A stretch of 64,000 bases of DNA from a bacterium (GCA_905221455.1 CAJNDF010000004.1:98401-162400), one strand, 5' to 3'. Numbered from the stretch's first letter, positions 8,727-18,376 are shown. Notes: a model not told the origin generated them from the sequence alone. Numbers and translations are program-made.

Positions 8727-9650
8727 TTGCCTCTTAGTTCACATTCTGAACGCCTAATGGGAACCACTATCACTATTTCATTAGTGGATGAACGAGCAGA
8801 TAGCTTGCTCCAAAAATCCTTTGATTTACTCAGAGAGCTAGAATACCGCTTCAATGCCAATAGTCAAGAATCTGAGTTGATGGAAATCAATCACCAAGCT
8901 GGAATAGCCCCCGTCAAGGTTCATCCAGACCTGTTTGAACTGATTTCACTTGGGTTAGAGCATAGCCTAACGCCCTCTAGCCATCTCAACATCAGTATTG
9001 GTCCCTTAATTCAAACCTGGCGCATCGGTTTTTCGGATGCCAAAGTTGCCCAACCTCAAGAAATTGAATCCGTGCTCCCTTTAATCAATCCTCATTTTAT
9101 CGAGTTAGATTCTTCTACTTCGACTGTGTTTCTAAAACAGAAAGGAATGAAGATAGACCTAGGTTGTTTAGCCAAGGGTTATAGTGCGGATAAGGTTGCC
9201 CAATTTCTGAGAGAAGAGGGAGTGACTTCTGCCTTGATCAATCTAGGAGGAAATATCCTGACCATTGGAAAAAATCAGGCAAGAGGAAATCAGCCTTGGC
9301 AAATCGGGATTCAAGATCCAGCCAATCCTCGGGGAAATCACTTAATGACTATCCCTGTTGTCAATCAATCTGTCGTGACTTCAGGCATTTATGAACGTCA
9401 CCTGACAGTCGATGGAAAAGATTACCATCATATTTTTGACAGCCAAACAGGATATCCTGTTGAAACGGAACTTGCTAGTCTCACAATCATCTCTGATAAA
9501 TCAGTCGATGGTGAAATCTGGACAACTCGACTCTTTGGAGAAAGACCTGCTTCTATCCTTTGGCAAGTCGAAAGTTTGGAGGGGATTGAAGCGATTCTGA
9601 TTGATAAGGAAGGTCACCTAAGTTGTTCGTCAGGAATTCCTACTCTATAG
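8727..9650 (+). CDS. apbE: FAD:protein FMN transferase, cytosolic ApbE type
   Basis: ApbE enzymes attach FMN covalently to a Ser/Thr of target proteins. The start is a TTG at 8727, eight bases after GAAAGGAG, giving 307 residues. There is no signal peptide or lipobox, so the enzyme is cytosolic, unlike most ApbE proteins. Motifs seen: GTTITISL at the N-terminus, NANSQESELMEIN, the flavin-binding DLGCLAKGYSADKV near residue 150, INLGGNI, and HHIFDSQTGYPVE. Two flavin-reductase genes follow in the same direction, and the second carries matches to the ApbE target motif, so it is the likely substrate. Confidence 0.92.
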   Translation: MPLSSHSERLMGTTITISLVDERADSLLQKSFDLLRELEYRFNANSQESELMEINHQAGIAPVKVHPDLFELISLGLEHSLTPSSHLNISIGPLIQTWRIGFSDAKVAQPQEIESVLPLINPHFIELDSSTSTVFLKQKGMKIDLGCLAKGYSADKVAQFLREEGVTSALINLGGNILTIGKNQARGNQPWQIGIQDPANPRGNHLMTIPVVNQSVVTSGIYERHLTVDGKDYHHIFDSQTGYPVETELASLTIISDKSVDGEIWTTRLFGERPASILWQVESLEGIEAILIDKEGHLSCSSGIPTL

Positions 9651-9709
9651 AAACAACTGTTTCAATGGAGTTTTAAAATCGTATTATGTAAAAAGAGAAA
9701 GGAAATCTC

Positions 9710-10315
9710 ATGTTAAAACTTATTGCTATTGTTGGAACAAATTCAAAACGTTCTACAAACCGTCAATTGCTTCAATACATGCAAAAACACTTTGCTGACA
9801 AAGCTGAAATTGAACTTGTTGAAATCAAGGACATTCCTGTCTTCAACAAACCAGCTGACAAGCAAGTACCTGCTGAAATCTTAGAAATTGCTGCTAAAAT
9901 TGAAGAGGCTGATGGTGTTATTATCGGTACTCCTGAATATGATCACTCTATTCCAGCTGTTTTGATGAGCGCTCTTGCTTGGTTGTCTTATGGTATTTAC
10001 CCACTTTTGAACAAACCAATCATGATTACAGGTGCTTCTTACGGTACACTTGGTTCATCACGCGCCCAATTACAACTTCGTCAAATCTTAAACGCACCAG
10101 AAATTAAAGCAAGTGTACTGCCTGATGAATTCTTGCTTTCACACTCTCTTCAAGCCTTTAATCCAAGTGGCGACTTGGTTGACCTTGATGTTATTAAAAA
10201 ACTGGATGCCACTTTTGACGACTTCCGTATCTTTGTAAAAATTACAGAAAAATTGCGCAACGCACAAGAACTACTTCGCAAAGATGCTGAAGACTTTGAC
10301 TGGGAAAATTTGTAA
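9710..10315 (+). CDS. NAD(P)H-dependent FMN reductase family protein
   Basis: A flavodoxin-fold reductase, 201 residues. The FMN phosphate-binding start IVGTNSKRSTNR, the flavin loop TPEYDHSIPAVLMSALAWLS (residues about 78-97) and ITGASYGTLGSSRAQ are all typical of the NADPH-dependent FMN/azo/quinone reductase family. It is 59 bp downstream of apbE and 18 bp upstream of a longer paralogue that it closely resembles over the first 180 residues, suggesting tandem duplication. Substrate unknown. Confidence 0.88.
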   Translation: MLKLIAIVGTNSKRSTNRQLLQYMQKHFADKAEIELVEIKDIPVFNKPADKQVPAEILEIAAKIEEADGVIIGTPEYDHSIPAVLMSALAWLSYGIYPLLNKPIMITGASYGTLGSSRAQLQLRQILNAPEIKASVLPDEFLLSHSLQAFNPSGDLVDLDVIKKLDATFDDFRIFVKITEKLRNAQELLRKDAEDFDWENL

Positions 10316-10333
10316 GATAGGAGACCAAAAAGA

Positions 10334-11572
10334 ATGAAATTTGTTGGACTTGTAGGATCAAACTACGATCAATCATATAACCGTAAACTCTTGGAATTTA
10401 TCCGCCGTCACTTCAAACTCAAATTTGAATTAGAAGTTCTTGAAATTGACGAAGTTCCAATGTTTAACCAAGACGAAAAATGGGACGAAAGTTTCCAATT
10501 GCGTCTCTTGTATAACAGAATTACACGTGCTGACGGTGTCATTATCGCTACCCCTGAGCACAACCACACAATCTCAGCTTCTCTTAAATCTGTTCTTGAA
10601 TGGCTTTCATATGAAGTTCATCCATTTGAAAACAAACCAGTCATGATTGTGGGTGCTTCTTACTACGACCAAGGTACTTCTCGTGCCCAAGTTCACCTTC
10701 GTAAGATTCTTGACGCTCCAGGTGTCAATGCCTACACACTTCCAGGTAACGAATTCCTTCTTGGTAAAGCCAAAGAAGCATTTGACGCAGAGGGTAATAT
10801 CACGAACGAAGGAACTATTAATTTCCTTGAAACCTGCTTGGACAACTTTGTAAAATATGTGGGAGTCGTTTCAAAATTGAAAAAACCAAAACCAATTGAA
10901 CCAGAAGATTTATATTGTACAAATTCAATTGCAACTACCATTCAAGGTGTTGACCCTGATGATCCTGAATGGGTAGAAAAAGCAGCTGAACTTGTTGGAG
11001 CTGTTTCAGGAGATACTTACGTTAAATTAGACCACGGTATCTTAACAGTTAACCAAATTGATATGTTCTTGAAAGCAATGCCATTTGAATTGACATTTGC
11101 AGACGATAATAACCAATTCTTGTACTTTAATGACGCACACCAAGATCCAAATACAATGTTTGGTAAACGTGTACGTGCTCAATCAGGAAACCGTTTAGGA
11201 ACTGTACACGGTTCATTGCCAGATTCTAGAATGAAAAACGTTGAATGGGTTGTCGGCGTATTGCGTAACGGGGACCAAGAATATGTCCGTACAATTGTTC
11301 CAGGAACACCAGAAGGCGTTATTAATACCCATAATTACCAAGCAATGTACTATCCAGATGGTTCATATGCTGGAATCAATGAAATCATCTTTAATTTCCA
11401 ACCATGGCTTGACTGGTACCTTAATACAACTGGTCAACGTCTAGTCGGCGGAAATGCTGCAGCTCCTGCTGGTGGACATGGCGGAGCAGATGCTACATCT
11501 GGAGCTTCTGATTCAGGTGATACTGGAGGCCACGGTGGTGGCGCAGACGCTACATCTGGTGCAAGCAACTAA
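10334..11572 (+). CDS. FMN reductase fused to PAS-like domain and two flavinylation motifs
   Basis: A 412-residue three-part protein. Residues 1-185 are a flavodoxin-fold FMN reductase (LVGSNYDQSYNRK, TPEHNHTISASLKSVLEWLS, VGASYYDQGTSRAQ), paralogous to the preceding gene. Residues about 235-362 resemble the PAS_10 module of DUF438-type proteins (MPFELTFADDNNQFLYFND, later HNYQAMYYPDGSYAGINE). The C-terminus is a Gly/Ala/His-rich tail with DATSGAS at 386-392 and again at 405-411; this fits the ApbE acceptor pattern D-x-x-S/T-G-A-S/T. With apbE as operon leader, the tail probably carries one or two covalent FMN groups that relay electrons between domains. Redox partners are unknown. Confidence 0.8.
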   Translation: MKFVGLVGSNYDQSYNRKLLEFIRRHFKLKFELEVLEIDEVPMFNQDEKWDESFQLRLLYNRITRADGVIIATPEHNHTISASLKSVLEWLSYEVHPFENKPVMIVGASYYDQGTSRAQVHLRKILDAPGVNAYTLPGNEFLLGKAKEAFDAEGNITNEGTINFLETCLDNFVKYVGVVSKLKKPKPIEPEDLYCTNSIATTIQGVDPDDPEWVEKAAELVGAVSGDTYVKLDHGILTVNQIDMFLKAMPFELTFADDNNQFLYFNDAHQDPNTMFGKRVRAQSGNRLGTVHGSLPDSRMKNVEWVVGVLRNGDQEYVRTIVPGTPEGVINTHNYQAMYYPDGSYAGINEIIFNFQPWLDWYLNTTGQRLVGGNAAAPAGGHGGADATSGASDSGDTGGHGGGADATSGASN

Positions 11573-11583
11573 TAGTAGTTTTA

Positions 11584-11606
11584 GGAACCATTTTGGTTCC
11601 TTTTTT
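11584..11606 (+). terminator. Terminator of the apbE operon
   Basis: GGAACCA/GGTTCC stem followed by six T residues, 12 bp past the stop codon. Confidence 0.9.
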
Positions 11607-11612
11607 AGTGAC

Positions 11613-11645
11613 AAAAGACTAGCAGTTTGTATCTGCTAGTCTTTT
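11613..11645. terminator. Bidirectional terminator, apbE operon and DUF896 gene
   Basis: A perfect 13-bp stem, AAAAGACTAGCAG / CTGCTAGTCTTTT, with a seven-base loop. It can serve the minus-strand DUF896 gene, whose stop is 43 bp away, and back up the plus-strand terminator just before it. Confidence 0.85.
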
Positions 11646-11687
11646 GATTATTATTTCACCTATCTTTGTTAAAAGAAAGAATAGTTT

Positions 11688-11945
11688 TTATGAATTTGGA
11701 TCATCGAGACTACGACCGTGTAAACCTTTTTCACGTTGTACTTGGCGTAGTTTTTCTGGTGTGACATCGTTTCCTTCTTCATCCACAATTTTGATTCCTT
11801 CAATGTGGTGACGAACAGCCCGACGATAACCTTCGATGTACTCCTCACGTAGTTTAGCTTGTTCCACTTTTTCTTCTGGGGTCAAGCCTTCTTCTTTTTT
11901 CTTTTTAGCAAGCTCATTGATACGAGCAATTTTTTTCGGATCCAT
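11688..11945 (-). CDS. DUF896 (YnzC-like) protein
   Basis: An 85-residue cytosolic protein of the DUF896/YnzC family: the N-terminal [21 protein letters not shown] helical pair followed by [10 protein letters not shown] are diagnostic. It is rich in Lys, Arg and Glu and helical throughout. In B. subtilis a relative is linked to the SOS operon, but the function is unknown. It is 41 bp downstream of glyS and could be read from the same transcript. Confidence 0.88.
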   Translation of the reverse strand: MDPKKIARINELAKKKKEEGLTPEEKVEQAKLREEYIEGYRRAVRHHIEGIKIVDEEGNDVTPEKLRQVQREKGLHGRSLDDPNS

Positions 11946-11986
11946 TTCTTCTCCTTTGTGATAAGATAAAGTCCGTTTGACTGAGT

Positions 11987-14023
11987 TTATTTAGTGTTAA
12001 TTTGGTTAAAACGAGCAAGGTTAGCTGCTTTTTGAGTTAATTGCGACAAGATTGCCAAACGATTTTGACGGACTGCCTCGTCTTCAGCCATAACCATGGT
12101 ATTCTCAAAGAATGCATCAATGACTGGGCTAAGAGCAAAGAGTTGGTTCAATTGTTGACTTGCAGTCCCTGACAAAACAAGTGATTCTACAGCTTCTGCC
12201 AAAGCTTTCTCTTCTTCATTCTCAAAAAGTGCTGAATCAACTACAACAACTCCTTCTGCCTTCTCAGCCAAGTTAAAGGCACGAGAAAGTGATTCAACTG
12301 AAGGTTTGAAGTTTTCTTCCTTGCTTGCTTCTACGAGAGCACTTGCTACTTCCAACATCTCTGCCACAACAAAGTTTGAACCCGCAAGAACTGCTTCCTT
12401 GATATCTTTTGGAGTAGAACCCATCATCTTATCAACACGAGCCTTGATAAAGTCCATAACCTCTGCCTTATTTTCATAAGTCAAGCTGTCAAATGTTAAA
12501 GCATAAAGGCTATCAATCAGCTCATCCATAGCAATGTGCCAACCAAAGGCATCCAAGATACGAACTACACCTTGAGTCGCACGACGAAGGGCATAAGGGT
12601 CATTAGAACCTGATGGAATCAAACCTACTGAAAAGAAACTCAAAATTGTATCCAATTTGTCTGCAATTGCAAGCACTGCGCCAACCTTGCTCTCTGGAAG
12701 TTCTCCTTCAGCTGATGTAGGCATGTAGTGTTCACGAATAGCAGCTGCAACTGCTGGAGTTTCCCCAGCAAGAAGGGCATATTTTTCACCCATAATTCCT
12801 TGTAGTTCATCAAACTCACCAACCATACCTGTCAACAAGTCAAACTTGTAAATGGCTGCTGCACGGGCTAGGTCAATCGTTTCATCAGCTGACAAACCTG
12901 CTTTTTCTGCCAAGAGAATAGCAATCTGGCCTGTACGAATCATGTGTTCACGCAGGGAACCAATTTTCTCATGGAAGGTTACATTGTTTAATTTTTCAAC
13001 AAGGTCTGAAATCACCAATTTTTGGTCTTCACGCCAGAAGAATTCTCCGTCTTCCAAGCGGGCTACCAAGACTTTTTCATTTCCTTTAATGACATTTTCC
13101 AAATGCGCTGCATTTCCATTACGAACTGAAATGAAGTTTGGCAATAATTTTCCATCTTGATCACGAACAACAAAGTAACGTTGGTGTTCCTTCATCGAAG
13201 TCACCAAAACTTCTTCTGGAACTTCAAGGTATTTGGCATCAAAACTTCCCATAAAGGCAGTTGGGTATTCAACCAAGTTCAAGACTTCATTAAGCAAATC
13301 AGCATCAATCTCGATGCGTACACCATGTTCAGCTTCAATTGCCTTGATTTGGTCAACAATCATTTGCTCACGTTCACGTGGATCTGCAATTACAAACTGT
13401 GCACGAAGGTCTTCTTCATAGCTCAATGCTGACTGAATCTTAGTTTCTTGTCCCAAGAAACGATGACCACGGCTCACACGACCGCCCTTAATATCAAGGA
13501 AATCCAAATCAAACTCTTCTTCATCTAAAAGAACAGTTAAAGTGTGAACAGGACGAATGTATTCAAAGCTATTTCCAGCCCAGTGCATGCTGACAGGGAA
13601 AGTCAAGGATTTCAAGACATCTACAACACCAGGAACAATGGCTTCAACTGCTTGACCAATTTCTTCCTTAGTGACATAGACATATTCTTCACCCTTGATT
13701 TCACGGAATTCGATATCTTCAACTGTCAAGCCTTTTCCACGGACAAATCCTTGAGCTGCTTTGGTGAAGTTTCCATCACTATCCAAGGCAATTTTCTTTG
13801 CTGGGCCCTTGAAATCTTCTGTCAAATCAGACTGTTTGTCTGCAAGACCAGTAACTCGAACAGCCAAACGACGTGGTGTTGAGAAGGTTTGAATAGCTTC
13901 AAAAGACAGGCGGTTTTCCTTGAGGAAGGCTACCATTTTTTCGCCTAGTTGTTTTTCACTTGGTGTGACAACATAGGCTGGTAATTCTTCAAGACCGAGT
14001 TCTACTAATAAGTTTTTTGTCAT
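11987..14023 (-). CDS. glyS: Glycyl-tRNA synthetase beta subunit
   Basis: The 678-residue beta subunit of the bacterial alpha2beta2 glycyl-tRNA synthetase. The N-terminal [12 protein letters not shown] is characteristic of the family, and the HD-like segment and C-terminal anticodon-binding region (residues about 560-670, DALR-like) are present in order. Length is normal. It is separated from glyQ by 365 bp, an unusually wide gap for this pair, filled by a BOX nested in a palindrome. Confidence 0.95.
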   Translation of the reverse strand: MTKNLLVELGLEELPAYVVTPSEKQLGEKMVAFLKENRLSFEAIQTFSTPRRLAVRVTGLADKQSDLTEDFKGPAKKIALDSDGNFTKAAQGFVRGKGLTVEDIEFREIKGEEYVYVTKEEIGQAVEAIVPGVVDVLKSLTFPVSMHWAGNSFEYIRPVHTLTVLLDEEEFDLDFLDIKGGRVSRGHRFLGQETKIQSALSYEEDLRAQFVIADPREREQMIVDQIKAIEAEHGVRIEIDADLLNEVLNLVEYPTAFMGSFDAKYLEVPEEVLVTSMKEHQRYFVVRDQDGKLLPNFISVRNGNAAHLENVIKGNEKVLVARLEDGEFFWREDQKLVISDLVEKLNNVTFHEKIGSLREHMIRTGQIAILLAEKAGLSADETIDLARAAAIYKFDLLTGMVGEFDELQGIMGEKYALLAGETPAVAAAIREHYMPTSAEGELPESKVGAVLAIADKLDTILSFFSVGLIPSGSNDPYALRRATQGVVRILDAFGWHIAMDELIDSLYALTFDSLTYENKAEVMDFIKARVDKMMGSTPKDIKEAVLAGSNFVVAEMLEVASALVEASKEENFKPSVESLSRAFNLAEKAEGVVVVDSALFENEEEKALAEAVESLVLSGTASQQLNQLFALSPVIDAFFENTMVMAEDEAVRQNRLAILSQLTQKAANLARFNQINTK

Positions 14024-14056
14024 GTTTTTTCCTTTACATTTTCTTCAATCTTTTTT

Positions 14057-14334
14057 GATATGCACCTTAGGTACTGGGGACGTCGCTAACTAACTTTGTG
14101 AGTCTGTATGGAAATCTAATGCAAAATTGATCAAGATTTCCAACAGTCTCATCAAAGTGGATTTAGCTGACTGATTTTTGAACCTAATACTCAATGAAAA
14201 TCAAAGAGCAAACTAGGAAGCTAGCCGCAGGCTGTACTTGAGTACGGCAAGGTGAAGCTGACGTGGTTTGAATTTGATTTTCGAAGAGTAAAAGGTTTCA
14301 AAAATCCCCACATAACAGTACGGCGGTGCATATC
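14057..14334. repeat. Palindromic element interrupted by a BOX
   Basis: The glyQ-glyS gap (14024-14388) contains nested inverted repeats. The outer arms are GATATGCACC (14057-14066) and GGTGCATATC (14325-14334). A second pair, GATTTTTGAACCT (14173-14185) and AGGTTTCAAAAATC (14293-14306), directly brackets the BOX. A separate imperfect hairpin of about 30 bp (14085-14168, core GGAAATC/GATTTCC) lies in the left half. I see no open reading frame here. Confidence 0.65.
14187..14290 (-). repeat. BOX element lacking boxB
   Basis: A 104-bp BOX with only boxC (ACTCAATGAAAATCAAAGAG... AGCCGCAGGCTG) and boxA (TACGGCAAGGTGAAGCTGACG... CGAAGAGTA). It is in the same orientation as the copy at 6841. It lies exactly between the arms of a short inverted repeat. 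Confidence 0.92.
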
Positions 14335-14388
14335 CCTCTAGCAAGTCTTCGACTTGCCTCTAACGATTTTAGAGCACAGTATTACTCA

Positions 14389-15306
14389 CTATTCTGCGTC
14401 TTCTGCTAAGAGTTTAGCTCGTGTTGCTTCATCTAAGAGTGGGTAACCTAGGCGTTTGCGTTCTGCGACAAAGGTTTTAGCTACGACACGGGCCAAGTTA
14501 CGGATACGGGCGATATAGCCTGCGCGCTCAGTTACAGATACGGCACCGCGCGCGTCAAGCAGGTTAAAGGTGTGTGAACATTTGAGAACATAGTCATAGG
14601 CAGGGTGTACCAAGCCTTCTTCTAATGCACGACCAGCTTCTTTTTCAAACTTATCAAAGTTTTCAAGCAACATTTCTTGATCAGAAATTTCAAATGAATA
14701 TTTTGAGTGCTCATACTCAGGCTGAATAAAGATTTCTCCGTATTTTACACCATCAGCCCACTCGATATCATAGACAGAGTCTACTTCTTGGATGTAAGAA
14801 GCCAAGCGCTCCAAACCATAGGTAACTTCCGCAGTCACAGGGCCAGTTGCCAATCCACCAACTTGTTGGAAATAAGTGAACTGTGTGATTTCCATCCCAT
14901 CAAGCCAAACTTCCCATCCAAGACCAGCTGAACCAGTAGATGGATTTTCCCAGTTGTCCTCAACAAAACGAATATCATGTTCCAAAGGATTAATTCCCAG
15001 TTTTTCCAAAGATTCAAGGTAAAGTTCTTGGATATTTGACGGAGAAGGCTTCATAACCACTTGAAATTGGTGGTGTTGGTAAAGGCGGTTAGGATTTTCC
15101 CCGTAACGACCGTCAGCAGGACGACGTGATGGCTCTACATAAGCCGCATTCCATGGCTCAGGTCCGATAGCGCGAAGGAAAGTGTAAGGACTCATAGTTC
15201 CCGCACCTTTTTCGTTGTCATAAGCCTGCATAAGCATACAACCTTGATCATTCCAAAATTGTTGCAAAGTCAAAATAATTTCTTGAAATGTTAATTTCTT
15301 AGACAT
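14389..15306 (-). CDS. glyQ: Glycyl-tRNA synthetase alpha subunit
   Basis: The catalytic 305-residue alpha subunit, activating glycine. Class II features are evident: [30 protein letters not shown] (motif 2 region, starting near residue 58), followed by [35 protein letters not shown]. The start follows AGGAGTAAAAA. Together with the GFA gene upstream and glyS downstream it is under a glycine T-box leader. Confidence 0.95.
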   Translation of the reverse strand: MSKKLTFQEIILTLQQFWNDQGCMLMQAYDNEKGAGTMSPYTFLRAIGPEPWNAAYVEPSRRPADGRYGENPNRLYQHHQFQVVMKPSPSNIQELYLESLEKLGINPLEHDIRFVEDNWENPSTGSAGLGWEVWLDGMEITQFTYFQQVGGLATGPVTAEVTYGLERLASYIQEVDSVYDIEWADGVKYGEIFIQPEYEHSKYSFEISDQEMLLENFDKFEKEAGRALEEGLVHPAYDYVLKCSHTFNLLDARGAVSVTERAGYIARIRNLARVVAKTFVAERKRLGYPLLDEATRAKLLAEDAE

Positions 15307-15340
15307 TTTTTACTCCTTTAATTATATTATCTTCTTAGAT

Positions 15341-15712
15341 TTATTTATCAAGCAACCAAGAAAAGTCTGGATCCTGAAAAATATGACGTTTGGGAATAGT
15401 TTGTAAATTCTGATCGCATTCATCTATTGTACCTAATTTCAAAGCACAGACTTCTGGTATATTTTCTTGAACAGTGAAAATTTGACTATGACAGTTCTGG
15501 CAGTAATAACGCTGTTTTCCTGGAGAAGAACTATAAGTAACAAGCTTTTCTTTTCCATGCAACACTAGCTTTTTACTGCTAACTTTGGCATTAACTGTAT
15601 AGGCAGACGCAGTTGCCTTCCGACAGAATGAGCAATGGCAAAACACTAATTCAGATAATTCTTCATCTAGAGTGTAGGTTACTGCTTTACATAAACAAGA
15701 TCCTTTAAGCAT
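15341..15712 (-). CDS. GFA/CENP-V-family zinc-binding protein
   Basis: A 123-residue protein of the GFA (glutathione-dependent formaldehyde-activating-like) family. The zinc ligands are visible in order: CLC near residue 6, CHCSFC near residue 25, and CQNCHS near residue 71. Real members bind zinc, and the family name does not prove formaldehyde activity. It sits between the T-box leader and glyQ, so it is transcribed in response to uncharged tRNA-Gly. Its connection to glycine is unexplained. Confidence 0.82.
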   Translation of the reverse strand: MLKGSCLCKAVTYTLDEELSELVFCHCSFCRKATASAYTVNAKVSSKKLVLHGKEKLVTYSSSPGKQRYYCQNCHSQIFTVQENIPEVCALKLGTIDECDQNLQTIPKRHIFQDPDFSWLLDK

Positions 15713-15729
15713 TAAGCTCCTTTCTACTT

Positions 15730-15935
15730 AGGCATTAGACGAAATTCAAAAAGAACCGAATTTCAACACCCAAGCCTTGCGACTAGGGGCGTCAGAAACG
15801 CGGTTCCACCCTAATTTATTACTTCATTGTTTTTGAAAATACTACAGAAAGCGCCAGTTCCTTATTTTGCCCTACTTGGCTCCCACTATCCCAAGCTCGC
15901 TTGAAGAACGCCGTAAGACTTTCTTTCCTGCTGAC
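15730..15935 (-). promoter_or_regulatory. Glycine T-box leader of the GFA-glyQ-glyS operon
   Basis: The T-box sequence AGGGTGGAACCGCG is at 15812-15799 on the minus strand, followed by the CGCCCCT segment that can pair in the antiterminator. Upstream, the leader has a long stem I region with GGC (a Gly codon) in the likely specifier loop near AACTGGCGCTTTC. This RNA senses charging of tRNA-Gly. The terminator limb is less obvious than usual. Confidence 0.88.
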
Positions 15936-15936
15936 T

Positions 15937-15965
15937 ATTATATCAAAAATTAGAACAATGTACAA
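15937..15965 (-). promoter_or_regulatory. Promoter of the T-box operon
   Basis: On the minus strand TTGTAC and a perfect TATAAT are 17 bp apart, directly before the T-box leader. Confidence 0.8.
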
Positions 15966-15981
15966 TTCTTTTTATGATTTT

Positions 15982-16824
15982 CTAGAAATCCATATCATCA
16001 ACTCTTGGAGCACCAGACTGAACAGCAATCTTCTTTAAGGTTTCACGCTCCTCATGACTCAGCTCAATTCCGAAACAATCAAGATTAGCCTGAATACGAG
16101 AGGCTGTAACAGATTTCGGAAGTGGCAAAAATCCTTCTGCCAAGCTCCAAGCCAAGGCTATCTGGGCAACCGATTTTGCATGATTTGCTGCGATTTCTTG
16201 GACTTGCTTACTATCAAATAGTTCTCCCTGGCCAAAAGGCCCCCAAGCTTCCAATAAAATTCCTTTTTCTCTACAGTAAGCTACGACGTGATCTTGATAC
16301 ACACCTGGCGCCAAGCGTACCTGATTGACAGCTGGGACGATTCTTGATGTTTCAAGCAAAGCATCCAAATGATGGGGAAGAAAATTACTAACTCCAATAG
16401 CACGGATTTTCCCTTCTTGATAGAGGTCCTCCATAGCTCTCCAAACTTCCGAATTTCGGATTTGCCATTGGTCATTTTCTCTGAGCGGATTTGGATTTGG
16501 CCAATGAATCAAATACAAATCCAAATATTCCAAACCCAGCTTCTCTAAAGACTCTTCAAAAGCCTGACGAGCTTGCTCATAGCTATGGTTTGTATTCCAG
16601 AGTTTACTGGTAACAAAAATTTCCTCACGCGGAACGCCACTGTCTTGAATAGCACGACCAACGCTTTCTTCATTTTTATAGATAGCTGCCGTATCGATAT
16701 GGCGATAGCCCGCCTTTAAAGCCTCTAGGACAGCTTGGTAAGCAATCTCTCCATTTTCAGCTTTCCAGGTTCCAAAACCCAGAACTGGAATTGTAACGCC
16801 ATTATTTAAAGTATAAGATTTCAT
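15982..16824 (-). CDS. Aldo/keto reductase
   Basis: A 280-residue NADPH-dependent reductase of the AKR5 type (2,5-diketo-gluconate or methylglyoxal-reductase-like). The catalytic tetrad is complete: Asp44 and Tyr49 in GYRHIDTAAIY, Lys74 in TSKLW and His107 in YLIHW. The C-terminal cofactor site LPKSVTASRI is present. Physiological substrate unknown; small aldehydes are likely. Confidence 0.92.
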   Translation of the reverse strand: MKSYTLNNGVTIPVLGFGTWKAENGEIAYQAVLEALKAGYRHIDTAAIYKNEESVGRAIQDSGVPREEIFVTSKLWNTNHSYEQARQAFEESLEKLGLEYLDLYLIHWPNPNPLRENDQWQIRNSEVWRAMEDLYQEGKIRAIGVSNFLPHHLDALLETSRIVPAVNQVRLAPGVYQDHVVAYCREKGILLEAWGPFGQGELFDSKQVQEIAANHAKSVAQIALAWSLAEGFLPLPKSVTASRIQANLDCFGIELSHEERETLKKIAVQSGAPRVDDMDF

Positions 16825-16900
16825 TATTTTTCCTTTCTATGAGAAGAAAATCCAAAGAAACAAATTCTCAATGAAAACTTATCTCTTCAGATTTTTTGAA

Positions 16901-18292
16901 TTATTGATTGCGATCGTAATAGAGCTGATGGGCTTTGAGACGAGCATCTAACAAATCTGGTACGGTTACAAAGTCATAACCTTGCTCTTTCAAATAGTCA
17001 ATAACCTTCGGCAAAGCATTTACTGTCTCAGCATGGATATCATGCATGAGAATAATAGAACCATTCTTGACTTCACGCTGAATTTCTGTCAAAATAGCTG
17101 CTTCATTTTTACTCTTCCAGTCCAGACTATCCACATCCCACATAATAAAACTCAAATCGAGGCTATTGCGAATATCGTCTGTAATGGCTCCATAAGGCGG
17201 ACGCATAAGTTTAGAACTAGAGCCCAGGACCTTAGTTAGCGCATCCTCAGTATCAGTTATTTGTTTTTTAGCGTCATCAAGAGAAAGTTTTGAAAGCACT
17301 GGATGGCTCCAACTATGGTTTCCAATGACATGGCCATCTGCTTTCATGCGTTTCAAAATCTCTTCATTGCCAGAAACATTCTTACCCAAAACGAAGAAAG
17401 TTGCCTTAATACCATACTTAAAAAGCGTATCTAATGCTTGATTTGTCGTTGCAGGATTTGGTCCATCATCAAAAGTCAAGGCTACTACTTTACGATTTTT
17501 CTTTTCAAAATAAGCTTTATAAAGTTCCGCATCCTTATCTAGCAAATATGAGGACTGAATAAGCTCAAAGAAACTAGATACTGGCAAGGCAATCTCATCC
17601 AGATTTTCCACTGATTGACTTGGATAAAGAATAATTTGGCTATCCTTATAATCAAAGTTCCATGCAGACAAGTCTTGGTCAGACAAGCCTTTAACAATCT
17701 GATCAATCTTTTCTTGTTCCAATTTCTTATCCTGTAAAAAAGAAGTCAGTTCTTTTAACAGCTTCTCTTTAGCCTTACTAGCATCTGAAAATAGTTGATC
17801 AAGGGTAAAAGTTTTACCATCTTCTGTCAAATGCACTTTCGCTAGACTAGTTTTTTCAGTCTCTTCAACTTTTGACGAAGTTAAATCATAGACTTGTTTT
17901 ATCACACTTCGGTTGACAATCCCTTTTAAAGTCGAATCCTGTTTCTCCGTATAATAAAAAACCAGATTTTCCTTATCCTCTAGATTGTCTTTAATATCCT
18001 GTGTCATAATTCCCTTTATAGACGAAATCACTTGCTCCCCTTGGAGAGGATAATAGGCAATCACTTCGGCTTGCCCTTTACGAAAATGATCTTTCTGATT
18101 TCCCTCACTCAATTGATCATCTTTCTCTTTTTTGAGCGATTCAATCTTTTGCTCAAAACTTTGCTTTGTATAGACTTTATAACCAATAATTGATCCAAGG
18201 ACACAAATGCTTACTGAAAAGACAGCTACTATGGCTATTAAACTCATTCTTATCTTATCGTGATTCTCACGTTTAGTTCTACTTTTATCCAT
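16901..18292 (-). CDS. pgdA: Peptidoglycan N-acetylglucosamine deacetylase
   Basis: Deacetylates GlcNAc in peptidoglycan, giving lysozyme resistance. The 463-residue protein matches the pneumococcal length. A single N-terminal membrane anchor (about residues 16-38) is followed by an extracellular middle domain and a NodB polysaccharide deacetylase domain. The metal and catalytic motifs [14 protein letters not shown] (both histidines) and RPPYGA are all present, so it should be active. In this chromosome it is the last gene before metK. Confidence 0.94.
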   Translation of the reverse strand: MDKSRTKRENHDKIRMSLIAIVAVFSVSICVLGSIIGYKVYTKQSFEQKIESLKKEKDDQLSEGNQKDHFRKGQAEVIAYYPLQGEQVISSIKGIMTQDIKDNLEDKENLVFYYTEKQDSTLKGIVNRSVIKQVYDLTSSKVEETEKTSLAKVHLTEDGKTFTLDQLFSDASKAKEKLLKELTSFLQDKKLEQEKIDQIVKGLSDQDLSAWNFDYKDSQIILYPSQSVENLDEIALPVSSFFELIQSSYLLDKDAELYKAYFEKKNRKVVALTFDDGPNPATTNQALDTLFKYGIKATFFVLGKNVSGNEEILKRMKADGHVIGNHSWSHPVLSKLSLDDAKKQITDTEDALTKVLGSSSKLMRPPYGAITDDIRNSLDLSFIMWDVDSLDWKSKNEAAILTEIQREVKNGSIILMHDIHAETVNALPKVIDYLKEQGYDFVTVPDLLDARLKAHQLYYDRNQ

Positions 18293-18351
18293 AAGACCAT
18301 CATATCAAATTCAAGCTATAATTTCAATGATTTTGGAGGAAATAGTATATT

Positions 18352-18376
18352 AAAAAAGAGGGGAAGTCCCCCTCTC
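18352..18376 (-). terminator. Terminator of metK
   Basis: Stem AGAGGGG / CCCCTCT followed on the minus strand by a T-run, located 7 bp past the metK stop. Confidence 0.85.
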
